A program made the position numbers and the translations under genes. A model generated the notes under the pieces. It did no database searches, was not told where the DNA came from, and saw only the letters and a program-made list of their open reading frames with translations. A stretch of 64,000 nt of DNA, taken from Ancylobacter rudongensis (lineage in GTDB: Bacteria > Pseudomonadota > Alphaproteobacteria > Rhizobiales > Xanthobacteraceae). The DNA is taken from the NCBI RefSeq assembly GCF_900100155.1, contig NZ_FMTP01000001.1, positions 806,001 to 870,000 of the forward strand. Direction: 5' to 3'. Positions 7,968 through 15,883 of the stretch are shown in pieces. Numbering within the stretch: the first letter of the stretch is position 1; every line of letters starts with the position of its first letter.

Positions 7968-9079
7968 GTGGCCAAGCGAGCGGCGGGGCGGGCGCGCATG
8001 TGGGGTCGGGAGACGGCGCGGTGAGCGCCGCCCTCCCCCCGTTCATGCGGGCGCGCAAGGCACTAGTGCGCCTCGCTCTGGCGCGCCTCGCTCTCGCGCT
8101 GCTCGCTCTCGCGCTGCTCGCTCTCGCGCTGCTCGCCCTCGCTCCGCTCGCCGCTTCGCAGCCGGCACCGGCGGACACGCCCGCGCCGCTGGTCGCCGTG
8201 GTGTCGCAGAAGGCGGCGCAGCTGTCGCTGGTCGACATCGACGCGCGTGAGGTGCGGGCGGTGATCGGCCTCGCCGCCGTTCCCGCCGGCCTTGCCGCCA
8301 GCCCGGACGGGGCGCGCGTCTATGTCACCCATCCCGACCTCAGCCGGGTCAGCCGCATCGACCTCGCCTCCCGCACCGTGACCGCGACCTTCAAGGTCGG
8401 GCTGGAGCCGTTCGGCATCGCGGTGAGCGCGGATGGCCGCGACCTTCTGGTCAGCGACTGGAGCGCAAATGCGCTGATCCGGCTCGACGCTGCCACCGGC
8501 GCCGAAACTGGCCGCGTCGCGGTCGGCCACGCCCCGGCCGGGCTGGTGGTGGATGAGAAAGCCGGCCTTGCCTATGTCGCCGATCGCGAGAGCGATCAGG
8601 TCAGCGTGGTGCGCCTGGCCGATATGGATCGCATCGCCACCGTGCCGGTCGGGCGGGCGCCCTTCGCGCTGGCGCTGTCACCGGGCGGGGATCGGCTCTA
8701 TGTCGCCAATGTGCAGAGCGGCGACCTCTCGGTGATCGCGACCGACGCCGCGCCGCGCGAGATCGCCCGCCCGAAGGTCGGGCTCATGCCCTATGGGGTG
8801 GCGGTGACGCCGGACGGGCGCACGGTGCTGGTCAGCAACCAGCAGAGCGGCAAGCTCGCCCTCGTCGATGCCGAGACGCTCACTCTGGCGCCGGCGCAGC
8901 CAAGGCTCGGCACCTTTCCGGAAGGCATTACGGTGGTGTCGCCCAGCCGCGCGGCGGCGGTCGACTGGGCCGAGGACGAGGTGGTGGTGATCGATATCGA
9001 GGCTCGCGCGATCCTCGGCCGGATCACGGTCGGCAACAGCCCGCGCAATCTGGTGGCCCTGCCGATGGGCGGGCACTAG
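7964..9079 (+). CDS. YVTN-type beta-propeller repeat protein, secreted
   Basis: Up to 371 residues. After an unusual hydrophobic leader come seven-bladed-propeller style repeats of about 42 residues with motifs such as A-S-P-D-G-A-R-V-Y-V-T and L-Y-V-A-N-V-Q-S-G-D-L-S-V-I. Such periplasmic propellers are often encoded near PQQ alcohol dehydrogenases; their role is not defined, perhaps as a scaffold or redox-partner docking protein. Two starts are possible: GTG at 7964, which overlaps mxaD, or ATG at 8045, which places the Arg-Lys residues directly before the hydrophobic leader and makes a more normal signal peptide. The leader is encoded by a 15-bp tandem repeat, listed separately. Confidence 0.82.
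   Translation: MSGQASGGAGAHVGSGDGAVSAALPPFMRARKALVRLALARLALALLALALLALALLALAPLAASQPAPADTPAPLVAVVSQKAAQLSLVDIDAREVRAVIGLAAVPAGLAASPDGARVYVTHPDLSRVSRIDLASRTVTATFKVGLEPFGIAVSADGRDLLVSDWSANALIRLDAATGAETGRVAVGHAPAGLVVDEKAGLAYVADRESDQVSVVRLADMDRIATVPVGRAPFALALSPGGDRLYVANVQSGDLSVIATDAAPREIARPKVGLMPYGVAVTPDGRTVLVSNQQSGKLALVDAETLTLAPAQPRLGTFPEGITVVSPSRAAAVDWAEDEVVVIDIEARAILGRITVGNSPRNLVALPMGGH
8067..8150 (+). repeat. 15-bp tandem repeats encoding the signal peptide core
   Basis: The unit GCTCGCTCTCGCGCT is repeated about five times with small changes. It encodes L-A-L-A-L or A-L-L-A-L type pentapeptide repeats, so the hydrophobic core of the leader is a perfect Leu/Ala array. The repeat length is a multiple of three, so slippage would lengthen or shorten the leader without a frameshift. 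Confidence 0.85.
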
Positions 9080-9081
9080 AG

Positions 9082-9357
9082 CTAGCCGCCGCGTGGGTTG
9101 GCGTGGCTGTCCTGTCCGCCCCAGTCGATCCGCGGCATTTCACGCTGAACCGCCTCGATGGCCGCGCGCAGCTGATCCAGCCGCCATTGCTTGTAGGCGT
9201 GCCCGCCGCCGGCCTGCCGGGCGATCCGCGCGGTCCAGTTGGGCTCGTCGCCGCGCGCCTCGACCGGATAGATGCCGACCTCCTGCGCGTCGATGCGGCC
9301 CAGACGGGGCTGCACCGCCTCGGCGATCCGTCGTATCACCTCGAATGCCGTTATCAT
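9082..9357 (-). CDS. Conserved hypothetical protein, 91 aa
   Basis: I do not recognise a named family. The protein starts MITAFEVIRRIAEAVQ and has a balanced charged composition with E-A-R-G-D-E-P-N-W-T and a C-terminal helix QLRAAIEAVQREMPRIDW. It looks like a real small soluble protein rather than a frame shadow. An in-frame ATG at 9441 would add 28 residues with no better ribosome site, so the shorter form with a GGAG eight bases upstream is preferred. It converges on the propeller gene with only two bases between the stops. Confidence 0.62.
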   Translation of the reverse strand: MITAFEVIRRIAEAVQPRLGRIDAQEVGIYPVEARGDEPNWTARIARQAGGGHAYKQWRLDQLRAAIEAVQREMPRIDWGGQDSHANPRGG

Positions 9358-9497
9358 TGCCGCGCTCCACACCTCGAACGAGGATGGTCGGACATGCAGT
9401 GGCAATGTGCGCTCATGATGACCGACCTTTGACGCCGGCATGACACTTCGCGCCCCCGGCCGAACTTCCGCAGCCATCGCGGGTTAGTCCCGAGATC

Positions 9498-9509
9498 AAG
9501 GAGGTGATC
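9498..9509 (+). promoter_or_regulatory. Extended Shine-Dalgarno sequence, 12-nt match to 16S anti-SD
   Basis: AAGGAGGTGATC directly before the ATG at 9510. All 12 bases are complementary to the usual 3' end of bacterial 16S rRNA, which is unusually long. It also decides the start: an in-frame GTG at 9504 is inside this element and is not the start. Confidence 0.85.
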
Positions 9510-9797
9510 ATGACGCTGCATCATTCGGCCAAGCCGCCCGAGGACATCAACGACCGCAAAGCCATCCGCTTCTTCTTCCGGGGCGACGAGGACATCGTCG
9601 AATGCCTCGTCGGCTGGGATGCGCTCGAAAGGCTGGAGAACAGCCCGCTGGACAGCCGCGCCGACCGCATGGCCCGGTTCGAGCAGCACCGGCTGCTGAT
9701 CGAGGCGGCGGCCCTTCGCAAGATGGAAAAGGCCAGCACTGACGAGCGGCCGCTCACCCTCGACGCGCAGGACGTGCTGGAGGGGCCGGTGGCCTGA
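9510..9797 (+). CDS. DUF1488 family protein
   Basis: 95 residues. It matches the small DUF1488 family common in alphaproteobacteria: an N-terminal beta-rich half (IRFFFRGDEDIVECLVGWDALERL) and a helical C-terminal half (FEQHRLLIEAAALRKME). No catalytic residues are known and the function is unknown. No signal peptide or membrane segment. The start is fixed by an exceptionally strong ribosome binding site. It is a single-gene unit followed by a clear intrinsic terminator. Confidence 0.8.
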   Translation: MTLHHSAKPPEDINDRKAIRFFFRGDEDIVECLVGWDALERLENSPLDSRADRMARFEQHRLLIEAAALRKMEKASTDERPLTLDAQDVLEGPVA

Positions 9798-9816
9798 GGC
9801 CCCGTCCAGAAGCGCG

Positions 9817-9848
9817 CCCCGCCACCCTTTCCCGGGTGGCGGGGTTTT
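9817..9848 (+). terminator. Intrinsic terminator after the DUF1488 gene
   Basis: A perfect 11-bp stem, CCCCGCCACCC (9817-9827) and its complement (9834-9844), with a 6-nt loop, followed by TTTT-CT at 9845-9850. It could also serve the convergent gene ending at 9859, although the T-run favours the plus strand. Confidence 0.85.
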
Positions 9849-9858
9849 CTGCGCGGCG

Positions 9859-10299
9859 TTAGCCATCAATGAGCTTTTCCGCCTGGTCCAGCGCCGTGCC
9901 GCAGGCGGCGGCGTCGCCGCTCGCATCGGCCTGGCGGGCGCGCGCAAGGGCGTTCGAGAGCTCGTCGGCGGTGGAGGCGCCGCCCTCCGCCGCCGTCTTC
10001 TGGCCCGAGGTCTGGGCGCGGACATCGGCGGGCGACGCCGCCTTGCCGGCCAGCGTCTCGTTCATGCCGGCGGTGCCGCCGGTGCCGGGCGCCTCGCCGG
10101 CGCGGGGCGTGGCCGTATCGGGGGTGGTGGTGCCGGCCGCCGGCAGCTGGGTCGGCCCCGATCCGGCATCGGTGGCGGCGACCTTCTTCTCCACCTGCGC
10201 GAGGCGGTCGGTGCACGGCCCGGCCAGGGCGCTGCCGGCCGCGAGGCTTAGCGCGGCACCGAGGGCGAGTGCGGTGGCGGTTTTCCGAGTGGTTGTCAT
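9859..10299 (-). CDS. Secreted hypothetical protein, 146 aa
   Basis: Not a family I can name. A signal peptide spans about residues 1-26 (MTTTRK basic start, Ala/Leu core, ending S-A-L-A). The mature part has a short N-terminal helix with one Cys, a low-complexity Gly/Pro/Thr/Ala-rich middle (about 45-95), and a C-terminal helix with a second Cys and the end LDQAEKLIDG. Two cysteines may form a disulfide in the periplasm. The start at 10299 has a strong AGGAGG site; a longer reading to 10353 is less likely. Confidence 0.7.
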   Translation of the reverse strand: MTTTRKTATALALGAALSLAAGSALAGPCTDRLAQVEKKVAATDAGSGPTQLPAAGTTTPDTATPRAGEAPGTGGTAGMNETLAGKAASPADVRAQTSGQKTAAEGGASTADELSNALARARQADASGDAAACGTALDQAEKLIDG

Positions 10300-10434
10300 T
10301 GGCGTTCCTCCTGCCAGGGTTTTGGCTGCGGGAAGAACTTCCCGGCCAACCACTCGTTCCCCGACCGGCCTTCCCGCCCTGTTTCCCGCGCGCGGCGGCG
10401 CCTCGGTGGAAGAGGTTTAAAAAGTCAAACAGTA

Positions 10435-10444
10435 TGACTAGTCA
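10435..10444. promoter_or_regulatory. Palindromic candidate operator upstream of ytfQ-like gene
   Basis: TGACTAGTCA is a perfect 10-bp palindrome in a locally AT-rich stretch (10420-10445), 84-93 bp before the start of the binding-protein gene. It lies in the divergent region between the secreted hypothetical protein and the sugar operon. The operon encodes a FadR-subfamily GntR regulator, which binds such short palindromes; the link is inferred. Confidence 0.5.
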
Positions 10445-10527
10445 GCCCTTCCAGACTGTGGCATAGATTCCCCGCCGGAAAGCACCCGCAAGTGGCGCGA
10501 CGGCGACATCTCACGGGAGAAACGCCA

Positions 10528-11493
10528 ATGAATCTCAGGGCATTGCTGCTTGCGTCCGCCGTTTCCGGCGCGCTGTTCTCGTTCGGCGCGCAGGCCGCCG
10601 ACATGACCATCGGCTTTTCGCAGATCGGCTCGGAATCGGGCTGGCGCGCTGCCGAGACCACCGTTTCCAAGGCCGAGGCCGCGAAGCGGAACATTACTTT
10701 CAAGATCGCCGACGCCCAGCAGAAGCAGGAGAACCAGATCAAGGCGATCCGCTCCTTCGTGGCCCAGGGCGTGGATGCGATCTTCCTCGCGCCCGTCGTC
10801 GCCACCGGCTGGGATTCGGTGCTGAAGGAAGCGCAGGAGGCCAAGATCCCGGTCGTGCTGCTCGACCGCGACATCGACCCCGCCGGCAAGGACCTGTACC
10901 TGACCGCCGTCACCTCCGACAGCGTGCATGAAGGCAAGGTCGCCGGCGAGTGGCTGGTGAAGACCGTCGCCGGCAAGCCCTGCAATGTGGTGGAGCTTCA
11001 GGGCACGGTCGGCGCGTCCGTCGCCACCAACCGCAAGAAGGGCTTCGAGGACGGCATCGCCGGCGCTTCCAACGTCAAGATCGTGCGCAGCCAGACCGGC
11101 GACTTCACCCGCGCCAAGGGCAAGGAAGTGATGGAGAGCTTCATCAAGGCCGAAGGCGGCGGCAAGAACATCTGCGCCGTCTACGCCCATAATGACGACA
11201 TGATGGTCGGCGCCATCCAGGCGATGAAGGAAGCCGGGCTGAAGCCGGGCACCGAGGTGCTCACCGTCTCGATCGACGCCGTGCCCGACATCTTCAAGGC
11301 CATGGCGGCCGGCGAAGCCAACGCGACGGTGGAGCTCACCCCGAACATGGCCGGTCCCGCCTTCGACGCGATCATCGCCTTCAAGGAAAAGGGCACCGTG
11401 CCGCCGAAGTGGATCCAGACGGAATCGAAGCTCTACACCCAGGCCGACAACCCGATGGCGGTCTACGAATCCAAGAAGGACCTCGGTTACTGA
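10528..11493 (+). CDS. ytfQ: YtfQ-like sugar ABC transporter substrate-binding protein
   Basis: 321 residues, periplasmic-binding-protein family 4 (LacI-like fold). Signal peptide about 1-24 ending A-Q-A-A. The mature start D-M-T-I-G-F-S-Q-I-G-S-E-S-G-W-R is typical of YtfQ, the galactofuranose binding protein, and of the L-arabinose binding proteins in the same subfamily. DRDIDP and the C-terminal VSIDAVPDIFKAMAAGE segments belong to the ligand cleft. The downstream genes point to L-arabinose and perhaps D-galactose as ligands. The longer frame from 10492 was rejected because the ATG at 10528 begins the signal peptide and follows GGGAGAA. Confidence 0.88.
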   Translation: MNLRALLLASAVSGALFSFGAQAADMTIGFSQIGSESGWRAAETTVSKAEAAKRNITFKIADAQQKQENQIKAIRSFVAQGVDAIFLAPVVATGWDSVLKEAQEAKIPVVLLDRDIDPAGKDLYLTAVTSDSVHEGKVAGEWLVKTVAGKPCNVVELQGTVGASVATNRKKGFEDGIAGASNVKIVRSQTGDFTRAKGKEVMESFIKAEGGGKNICAVYAHNDDMMVGAIQAMKEAGLKPGTEVLTVSIDAVPDIFKAMAAGEANATVELTPNMAGPAFDAIIAFKEKGTVPPKWIQTESKLYTQADNPMAVYESKKDLGY

Positions 11494-11532
11494 GAGGGCG
11501 CGGCTGCGGTCCTCGCCCGCAGCCCCTGCCCC

Positions 11533-11566
11533 GCGCGAGCCGGCTCGTCCTCCGGCCGGCTCGCGC
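11533..11566 (+). other. Stem-loop between binding-protein and ATPase genes
   Basis: A perfect 12-bp inverted repeat (11533-11544 and 11555-11566) around a 10-nt loop. It is very GC-rich and has no T-run. The position is typical for intra-operon hairpins that give the binding protein more mRNA than the membrane components. Confidence 0.65.
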
Positions 11567-11593
11567 CGCTTTCCCGCCGCTTCCGAGGCCGTC

Positions 11594-13129
11594 ATGCACG
11601 CCACCGAAACGTTCCCGCCGCCGCTTCTGGCGCTTGCCGGCTTCTCCAAGTCCTTCGCCGGCTTCAAGGCGCTCGACCGCGTCGACTTCAGCCTGCGGGC
11701 CGGCGAGATCCACGCCCTGCTGGGCGAGAACGGCGCCGGCAAATCGACGCTCATCAAGGCAATGACCGGCGTCGTCCAGCGCGATGCCGGCTCGCTGCGG
11801 CTCGACGGCGTCGAGATCGCCCCCCGCTCGGCCGAGGAAGCGGTCCGGGCCGGCATTGCCACGGTCTACCAGGAGGTCAATCTCGCGCCCAATCTCTCGG
11901 TGGCGCAGAACCTTTTCCTCGGCCGCCAGCCGACCCGGTTCGGGCTGGTGCGCGAGGGCGAGATGCGCCGGCGCGCCCGCGCGCTGCTCAGCGAATTCGG
12001 CCTTGCCATTGATGTGAGCGCGCCGCTGGAAAGCTATTCCGTCGCCGTCCAGCACATCGTCGCCATCGCCCGCGCGGTCGACCAGTCGGCGCGCGTGCTC
12101 ATTCTCGACGAGCCCACCGCCAGCCTCGACGCCCATGAGGTGGAGGTGCTGTTCGCCGTCATGCGCCAGCTCAGCGCGCGCGGCATCGGCATCGTCTTCG
12201 TCACCCATTTCCTCGATCAGGTCTACGCCATCTGCGACCGCATCACCGTGCTGCGCAATGGCCGCCTCGCCGGCAGCGCGCCGGTGGACGAGCTCCCCCG
12301 CCTCGACCTCGTGCGCCTGATGCTGGGGCGCGAGCTGAGCGAGGCGACGTCGCGGCGCCCGCCCGCGAGCGAGGGCGAGGCACCGGCCGATGTCGCCCGC
12401 TTCCGCGGGGTCGGCAAGGCGGGCACCATCGCCCCCTTCGACCTCACCTTGCGCGCCGGCCATGTCGTCGGCCTCGCCGGGCTTCTGGGTTCCGGGCGGA
12501 CGGAGACGGTGCGGCTGGTCTTCGGCGCCGACCGCGCCGATTGCGGCGCGGTGGAGGTCGCCGGTCGCGCCGTGTCGATCGGCTCGCCGCGCGAGGCGAT
12601 GGCGCTCGGCTTCGGCTATTGCCCGGAGGAGCGCAAGACCGAGGGCATCGTCGCCGAGCTCACCGTGCGCGAGAACATCGCGCTGGCGCTGCAGGCCCGG
12701 CGCGGCGCCCTCTCCCCGCTCTCCCGCCGTGAGCAGGACGCGCTGGCGGCGAAGTTCATCGGCCTGCTCGACATCCGCCCGCCTGATCCCGAGCGCCCGG
12801 TCGGCCTGCTCTCCGGCGGCAACCAGCAGAAGGTGCTGCTGGCGCGCTGGCTCGCCACCGCCCCGCGGCTGCTGATCCTCGACGAGCCGACGCGCGGCAT
12901 TGATGTCGGCGCCCATGCCGAGATCATCGGGTTGATCCGCGACCTCTGCCGCGAGGGCATGGCGCTGCTCGTCGTCTCCTCCGAGCTGGAAGAGCTCGTC
13001 ACCTATGCCGACGAGGTCGTGGTGCTGCGCGACCGCGCCCATGTCGCCCGGCTGAGCGGGGCTGAGATCGAGGTGTCGACCATTCTCGCCACCATCGCTG
13101 ATGCGCCGGCATCGCTGGCGGCGGCGTGA
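11594..13129 (+). CDS. ytfR: YtfR-like sugar ABC transporter ATP-binding protein
   Basis: 511 residues, two fused ABC domains as in all CUT2 importers. The first domain has Walker [10 protein letters not shown] near 44-52 and [10 protein letters not shown]; its signature region (ESYSVAVQHIVAIARAV) is the degenerate form of this family. The second domain has the proper signature [15 protein letters not shown] and [15 protein letters not shown], but its Walker A is degenerate (GLLGSGRTE), as in RbsA/AraG. It drives import by the permeases encoded next. Probable ligand L-arabinose or galactose in furanose form. Confidence 0.9.
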   Translation: MHATETFPPPLLALAGFSKSFAGFKALDRVDFSLRAGEIHALLGENGAGKSTLIKAMTGVVQRDAGSLRLDGVEIAPRSAEEAVRAGIATVYQEVNLAPNLSVAQNLFLGRQPTRFGLVREGEMRRRARALLSEFGLAIDVSAPLESYSVAVQHIVAIARAVDQSARVLILDEPTASLDAHEVEVLFAVMRQLSARGIGIVFVTHFLDQVYAICDRITVLRNGRLAGSAPVDELPRLDLVRLMLGRELSEATSRRPPASEGEAPADVARFRGVGKAGTIAPFDLTLRAGHVVGLAGLLGSGRTETVRLVFGADRADCGAVEVAGRAVSIGSPREAMALGFGYCPEERKTEGIVAELTVRENIALALQARRGALSPLSRREQDALAAKFIGLLDIRPPDPERPVGLLSGGNQQKVLLARWLATAPRLLILDEPTRGIDVGAHAEIIGLIRDLCREGMALLVVSSELEELVTYADEVVVLRDRAHVARLSGAEIEVSTILATIADAPASLAAA

Positions 13130-13140
13130 GGGGGCGGGCC

Positions 13141-14151
13141 ATGGCAGTGCGTCTTCCCCGCATCGGCACCGCGCAGATCGTCGCGCTGGGGCTCATCCTG
13201 GTCGCCAACTGGATCGTCTCGCCGCAGTTCTTCGACATAAGGGTGCAGGACGGGCGGCTGTTCGGCAGCCTGATCGACGTGTTCAACCGCGGCGCGCCGG
13301 TGGCGCTGTTGTCCATCGGCATGGTGCTTGTCATCGCCATGCGCGGCATCGACCTCTCCGTTGGCGCTGTGATGGCGATCTGCGGCGCCATCGCCGCCAG
13401 CCTCGCCGACAGCCATTCTCTGCCAGTGGTGCTGGCGGCGGCGCTCGGCGCCGGCCTGCTCTGCGGGCTGTGGAACGGGCTGCTGGTCGCCGTGCTCGGC
13501 ATCCAGCCCATTGTCGCGACGCTGATCCTGATGGTCGCCGGCCGCGGCATCGCCCAGCTGATCACCGAGGGGCGGATCGTCACCTTCACCTCGCCCGATC
13601 TCGCCTTTCTCGGCGGCGGCTCGGTGCTCGGCCTGCCGACGCCCGTGGTGCTGACGCTCGGCATGATGGCGCTGACGCTGCTGCTGGTGCGTGGCACCGC
13701 GCTCGGCCTGATGATCGAGGCGACGGGCGGCAATCCCCGCGCCAGCGCGCTGGCGGGCATCGGCACACGGCTCATCACGGTCGCGGTCTATGTCTGGAGC
13801 GGCCTGTGCGCGGCGCTGGCCGGCATCGTCGCCAGCGCCGACATTCTCGGCGCCGACGCCAACAATGCCGGGCTGTGGCTGGAGCTCGACGCCATCCTCG
13901 CCGTGGTGATTGGCGGCACCTCGCTGTTCGGCGGGCGGTTCTCGATTCTTCTCGCCGTGGTCGGCGCCTTCATCATCCAGGCGATGAACACCGGCATCCT
14001 GCTCTCCGGCTTTCCGCCCGAGACCAATCTGGTGGTGAAGGCGGTGGTGGTGCTCACCGTGCTGCTCGCCCAGTCGCCGCGCCTCGGTGGCCATCTCGCC
14101 GGGCTCGGCGTGCTGTTCAGCCGCTCGAAATCGGGAGGCAAGCGCCGATGA
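13141..14151 (+). CDS. ytfT: YtfT-like sugar ABC transporter permease
   Basis: 336 residues with about ten hydrophobic segments and the CUT2 signature GIDLSVGAVMAICGA (branched-chain permease superfamily). The ATG at 13141 follows a GAGGGGG site; a GTG at 13126 overlapping the ATPase gene is possible but weaker. Ends with an ATGA overlap to the second permease gene, and the pair would form the heterodimeric channel in the inner membrane. Confidence 0.88.
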   Translation: MAVRLPRIGTAQIVALGLILVANWIVSPQFFDIRVQDGRLFGSLIDVFNRGAPVALLSIGMVLVIAMRGIDLSVGAVMAICGAIAASLADSHSLPVVLAAALGAGLLCGLWNGLLVAVLGIQPIVATLILMVAGRGIAQLITEGRIVTFTSPDLAFLGGGSVLGLPTPVVLTLGMMALTLLLVRGTALGLMIEATGGNPRASALAGIGTRLITVAVYVWSGLCAALAGIVASADILGADANNAGLWLELDAILAVVIGGTSLFGGRFSILLAVVGAFIIQAMNTGILLSGFPPETNLVVKAVVVLTVLLAQSPRLGGHLAGLGVLFSRSKSGGKRR

Positions 14152-15140
14152 TCCGTTCCCTGAGCCGGCTGTCGCCGGTGCTCGCCACGGCTGCGGTATT
14201 CCTTGCCGGCTTCGTGGTCTGTTCGCTGATCTACCCCAATTTCGCCTCGCTGCGGGTGGTGATGAACCTGCTGACCGACAATGCCTTCCTGGTCATTGTC
14301 GCGGTGGGCATGACCTTCGTCATCATCTCAGGCGGCATCGACCTCTCGGTCGGCTCGGTCATCGGCTTCACCACCGTGTTCCTGGCTCTCGCCATCGAGC
14401 GCTGGGGCGTGCCGCCGCTCGCTGCCTTCGTGCTGATCCTCGTCATCTGCGCCGCCTTCGGCGCGGGCATGGGGGCGATCATCCAGTATTTCGAGCTGCC
14501 CCCCTTCATCGTCACCCTGGCCGGCATGTTCCTGGCGCGCGGGGTGAGCTTCCTCCTGTCGACGGAATCGCTGCCGATCACCGCCGATCTCTACGCCCAC
14601 CTGTCCGACCATGCCTTCCGCTTCGACGGCGGGGCGCGCCTCACCGTGCCGGCGATGATCATGCTGGTCGTGGTGGTCGGCGGCATGGTGCTGCTGCACC
14701 TCACCCGCTTCGGTGCCAATGTCTATGCGCTGGGCGGCTCGCGCACCGCCACCGGGCTGATGGGCATCAATGTCGCCCGCACCACGGTGCTGATCTACAC
14801 CCTCTCCAGCGTGCTCGCCGGCCTCGCGGGCATCGTGTTCTCGCTCTACACCTCGTCGGGCTATTCGCTCTCGGCGGTGGGCGTCGAGCTGGACGCCATT
14901 GCCGCGGTGGTGATCGGCGGCACGCTGCTCTCGGGCGGCTACGGCTTCATCTTCGGCTCCTTCCTCGGTGTGATGATCCAGGGGCTGATCCAGACCTACA
15001 TCAGCTTCGACGGCATGCTGTCGAGCTGGTGGGCGAAGATCGCCACCGGGCTGCTGCTGTTCGCCTTCATCGCATTCCAGCAGCTCACATTGCACCTCGC
15101 CCGCCGCTCCCGGCGCGCCCCGGCCGGAGTTCATCCATGA
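14148..15140 (+). CDS. yjfF: YjfF-like sugar ABC transporter permease
   Basis: 330 residues, about eight to ten membrane helices, with the CUT2 motif [15 protein letters not shown]. It is more like YjfF than YtfT in its N-terminus (NFASLRVVMNLLTDNAFLVIVAVGMTFVIISGG). The start overlaps the ytfT stop (ATGA), and its own stop overlaps the regulator start in the same way. A two-permease CUT2 system is the YtfQRT-YjfF arrangement. Confidence 0.88.
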   Translation: MIRSLSRLSPVLATAAVFLAGFVVCSLIYPNFASLRVVMNLLTDNAFLVIVAVGMTFVIISGGIDLSVGSVIGFTTVFLALAIERWGVPPLAAFVLILVICAAFGAGMGAIIQYFELPPFIVTLAGMFLARGVSFLLSTESLPITADLYAHLSDHAFRFDGGARLTVPAMIMLVVVVGGMVLLHLTRFGANVYALGGSRTATGLMGINVARTTVLIYTLSSVLAGLAGIVFSLYTSSGYSLSAVGVELDAIAAVVIGGTLLSGGYGFIFGSFLGVMIQGLIQTYISFDGMLSSWWAKIATGLLLFAFIAFQQLTLHLARRSRRAPAGVHP

Positions 15141-15871
15141 GCGCGCCCAACGCCTCGCAGATCATCGTCATCCCGGCCCGGCGCTCGCATTCCAACCATG
15201 CGGAAGTGGCGCGCACCATCGGCATCGACATCATCGCCGGCCGCTATGGCGAGGGCGCCAAGCTGCCGGGCGATGCGGAGCTAACGCTGATCTTCGGCGT
15301 CTCGCGGCCGGTGCTGCGCGAGAGCGTGAAGACGCTGGTGGCCAAGGGCCTGCTCTCCACCAAAGCGCGGGTCGGCACGGTGGTGCGCGAGCGCGCCGCC
15401 TGGAACATGTTCGACGCCGATGTGCTGGCCTGGCATCTCGACGCCGGCATCGACAAGCGCTTCCTGCGCGATCTCTCCGAGATCCGCCTCGCGGTGGAGC
15501 CGCGCGCCGCCGCGCTGGCGGCCGAGCGGCGCAGCGCCGACGACCTCGCGCTGATGCGCCAGGCGGTGGCGCGGATGAAGGACCAGCCCGGCGCCTCGGA
15601 GAGCTTCGCCGAGGCCGACCTGACGCTGCATGTGGCGGTCGCCACCGCCTCGGGAAACCCGTTCATGCGCTCGATCGGCGCGGTCATCGAGGCGGCGCTG
15701 CGCGCCTCCTTCGTGCTCTCCGCCCCGGGCGACGCGCGCGAGCACGACATCGCGGTCGCCGCCCATGAGCGCATCGTCGAGGCCATCGCCGATGCCGACG
15801 CGGAAGCGGCGGCCGCCGCCATGACCAATGTGATTTTCAACGGCCTGCGCCGCCACGGCGCGGCCGGCTGA
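15137..15871 (+). CDS. GntR-family (FadR/FCD) transcriptional regulator of the sugar operon
   Basis: 244 residues. N-terminal winged helix (about 20-90) with LPGDAELTLIFGVSRPVLRESVKTLVAKGLL, and a C-terminal FCD ligand domain with the metal-binding pattern R-x-x-E near 120 and later His residues (LHVAVATASGNP, VAAHERIVEAI). Such regulators of sugar-acid operons usually bind a pathway intermediate such as a pentonate or 2-keto-3-deoxy acid and release the operator. It overlaps yjfF by ATGA and is followed 12 bp later by the dehydratase gene. The palindrome at 10435 is a candidate target. Confidence 0.88.
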   Translation: MSAPNASQIIVIPARRSHSNHAEVARTIGIDIIAGRYGEGAKLPGDAELTLIFGVSRPVLRESVKTLVAKGLLSTKARVGTVVRERAAWNMFDADVLAWHLDAGIDKRFLRDLSEIRLAVEPRAAALAAERRSADDLALMRQAVARMKDQPGASESFAEADLTLHVAVATASGNPFMRSIGAVIEAALRASFVLSAPGDAREHDIAVAAHERIVEAIADADAEAAAAAMTNVIFNGLRRHGAAG

Positions 15872-15883
15872 CCAGGTGCCGAC

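Noticed and set aside
8067-8150. Short regular repeats that might suggest a CRISPR array
   Set aside because: Units are 15 bp, directly adjacent without spacers, and lie in frame within a signal peptide.
9103-9432. A plus-strand open frame of 109 codons across the hypothetical minus-strand gene
   Set aside because: The minus-strand frame has the more protein-like composition and a ribosome site, so only it was kept.
13101-15140. A 679-codon reading on the plus strand covering the ytfT gene and yjfF
   Set aside because: Only the last 330 codons, from the ATG at 14148, encode YjfF. The upstream part is out of frame with ytfT and is Arg/His-rich.
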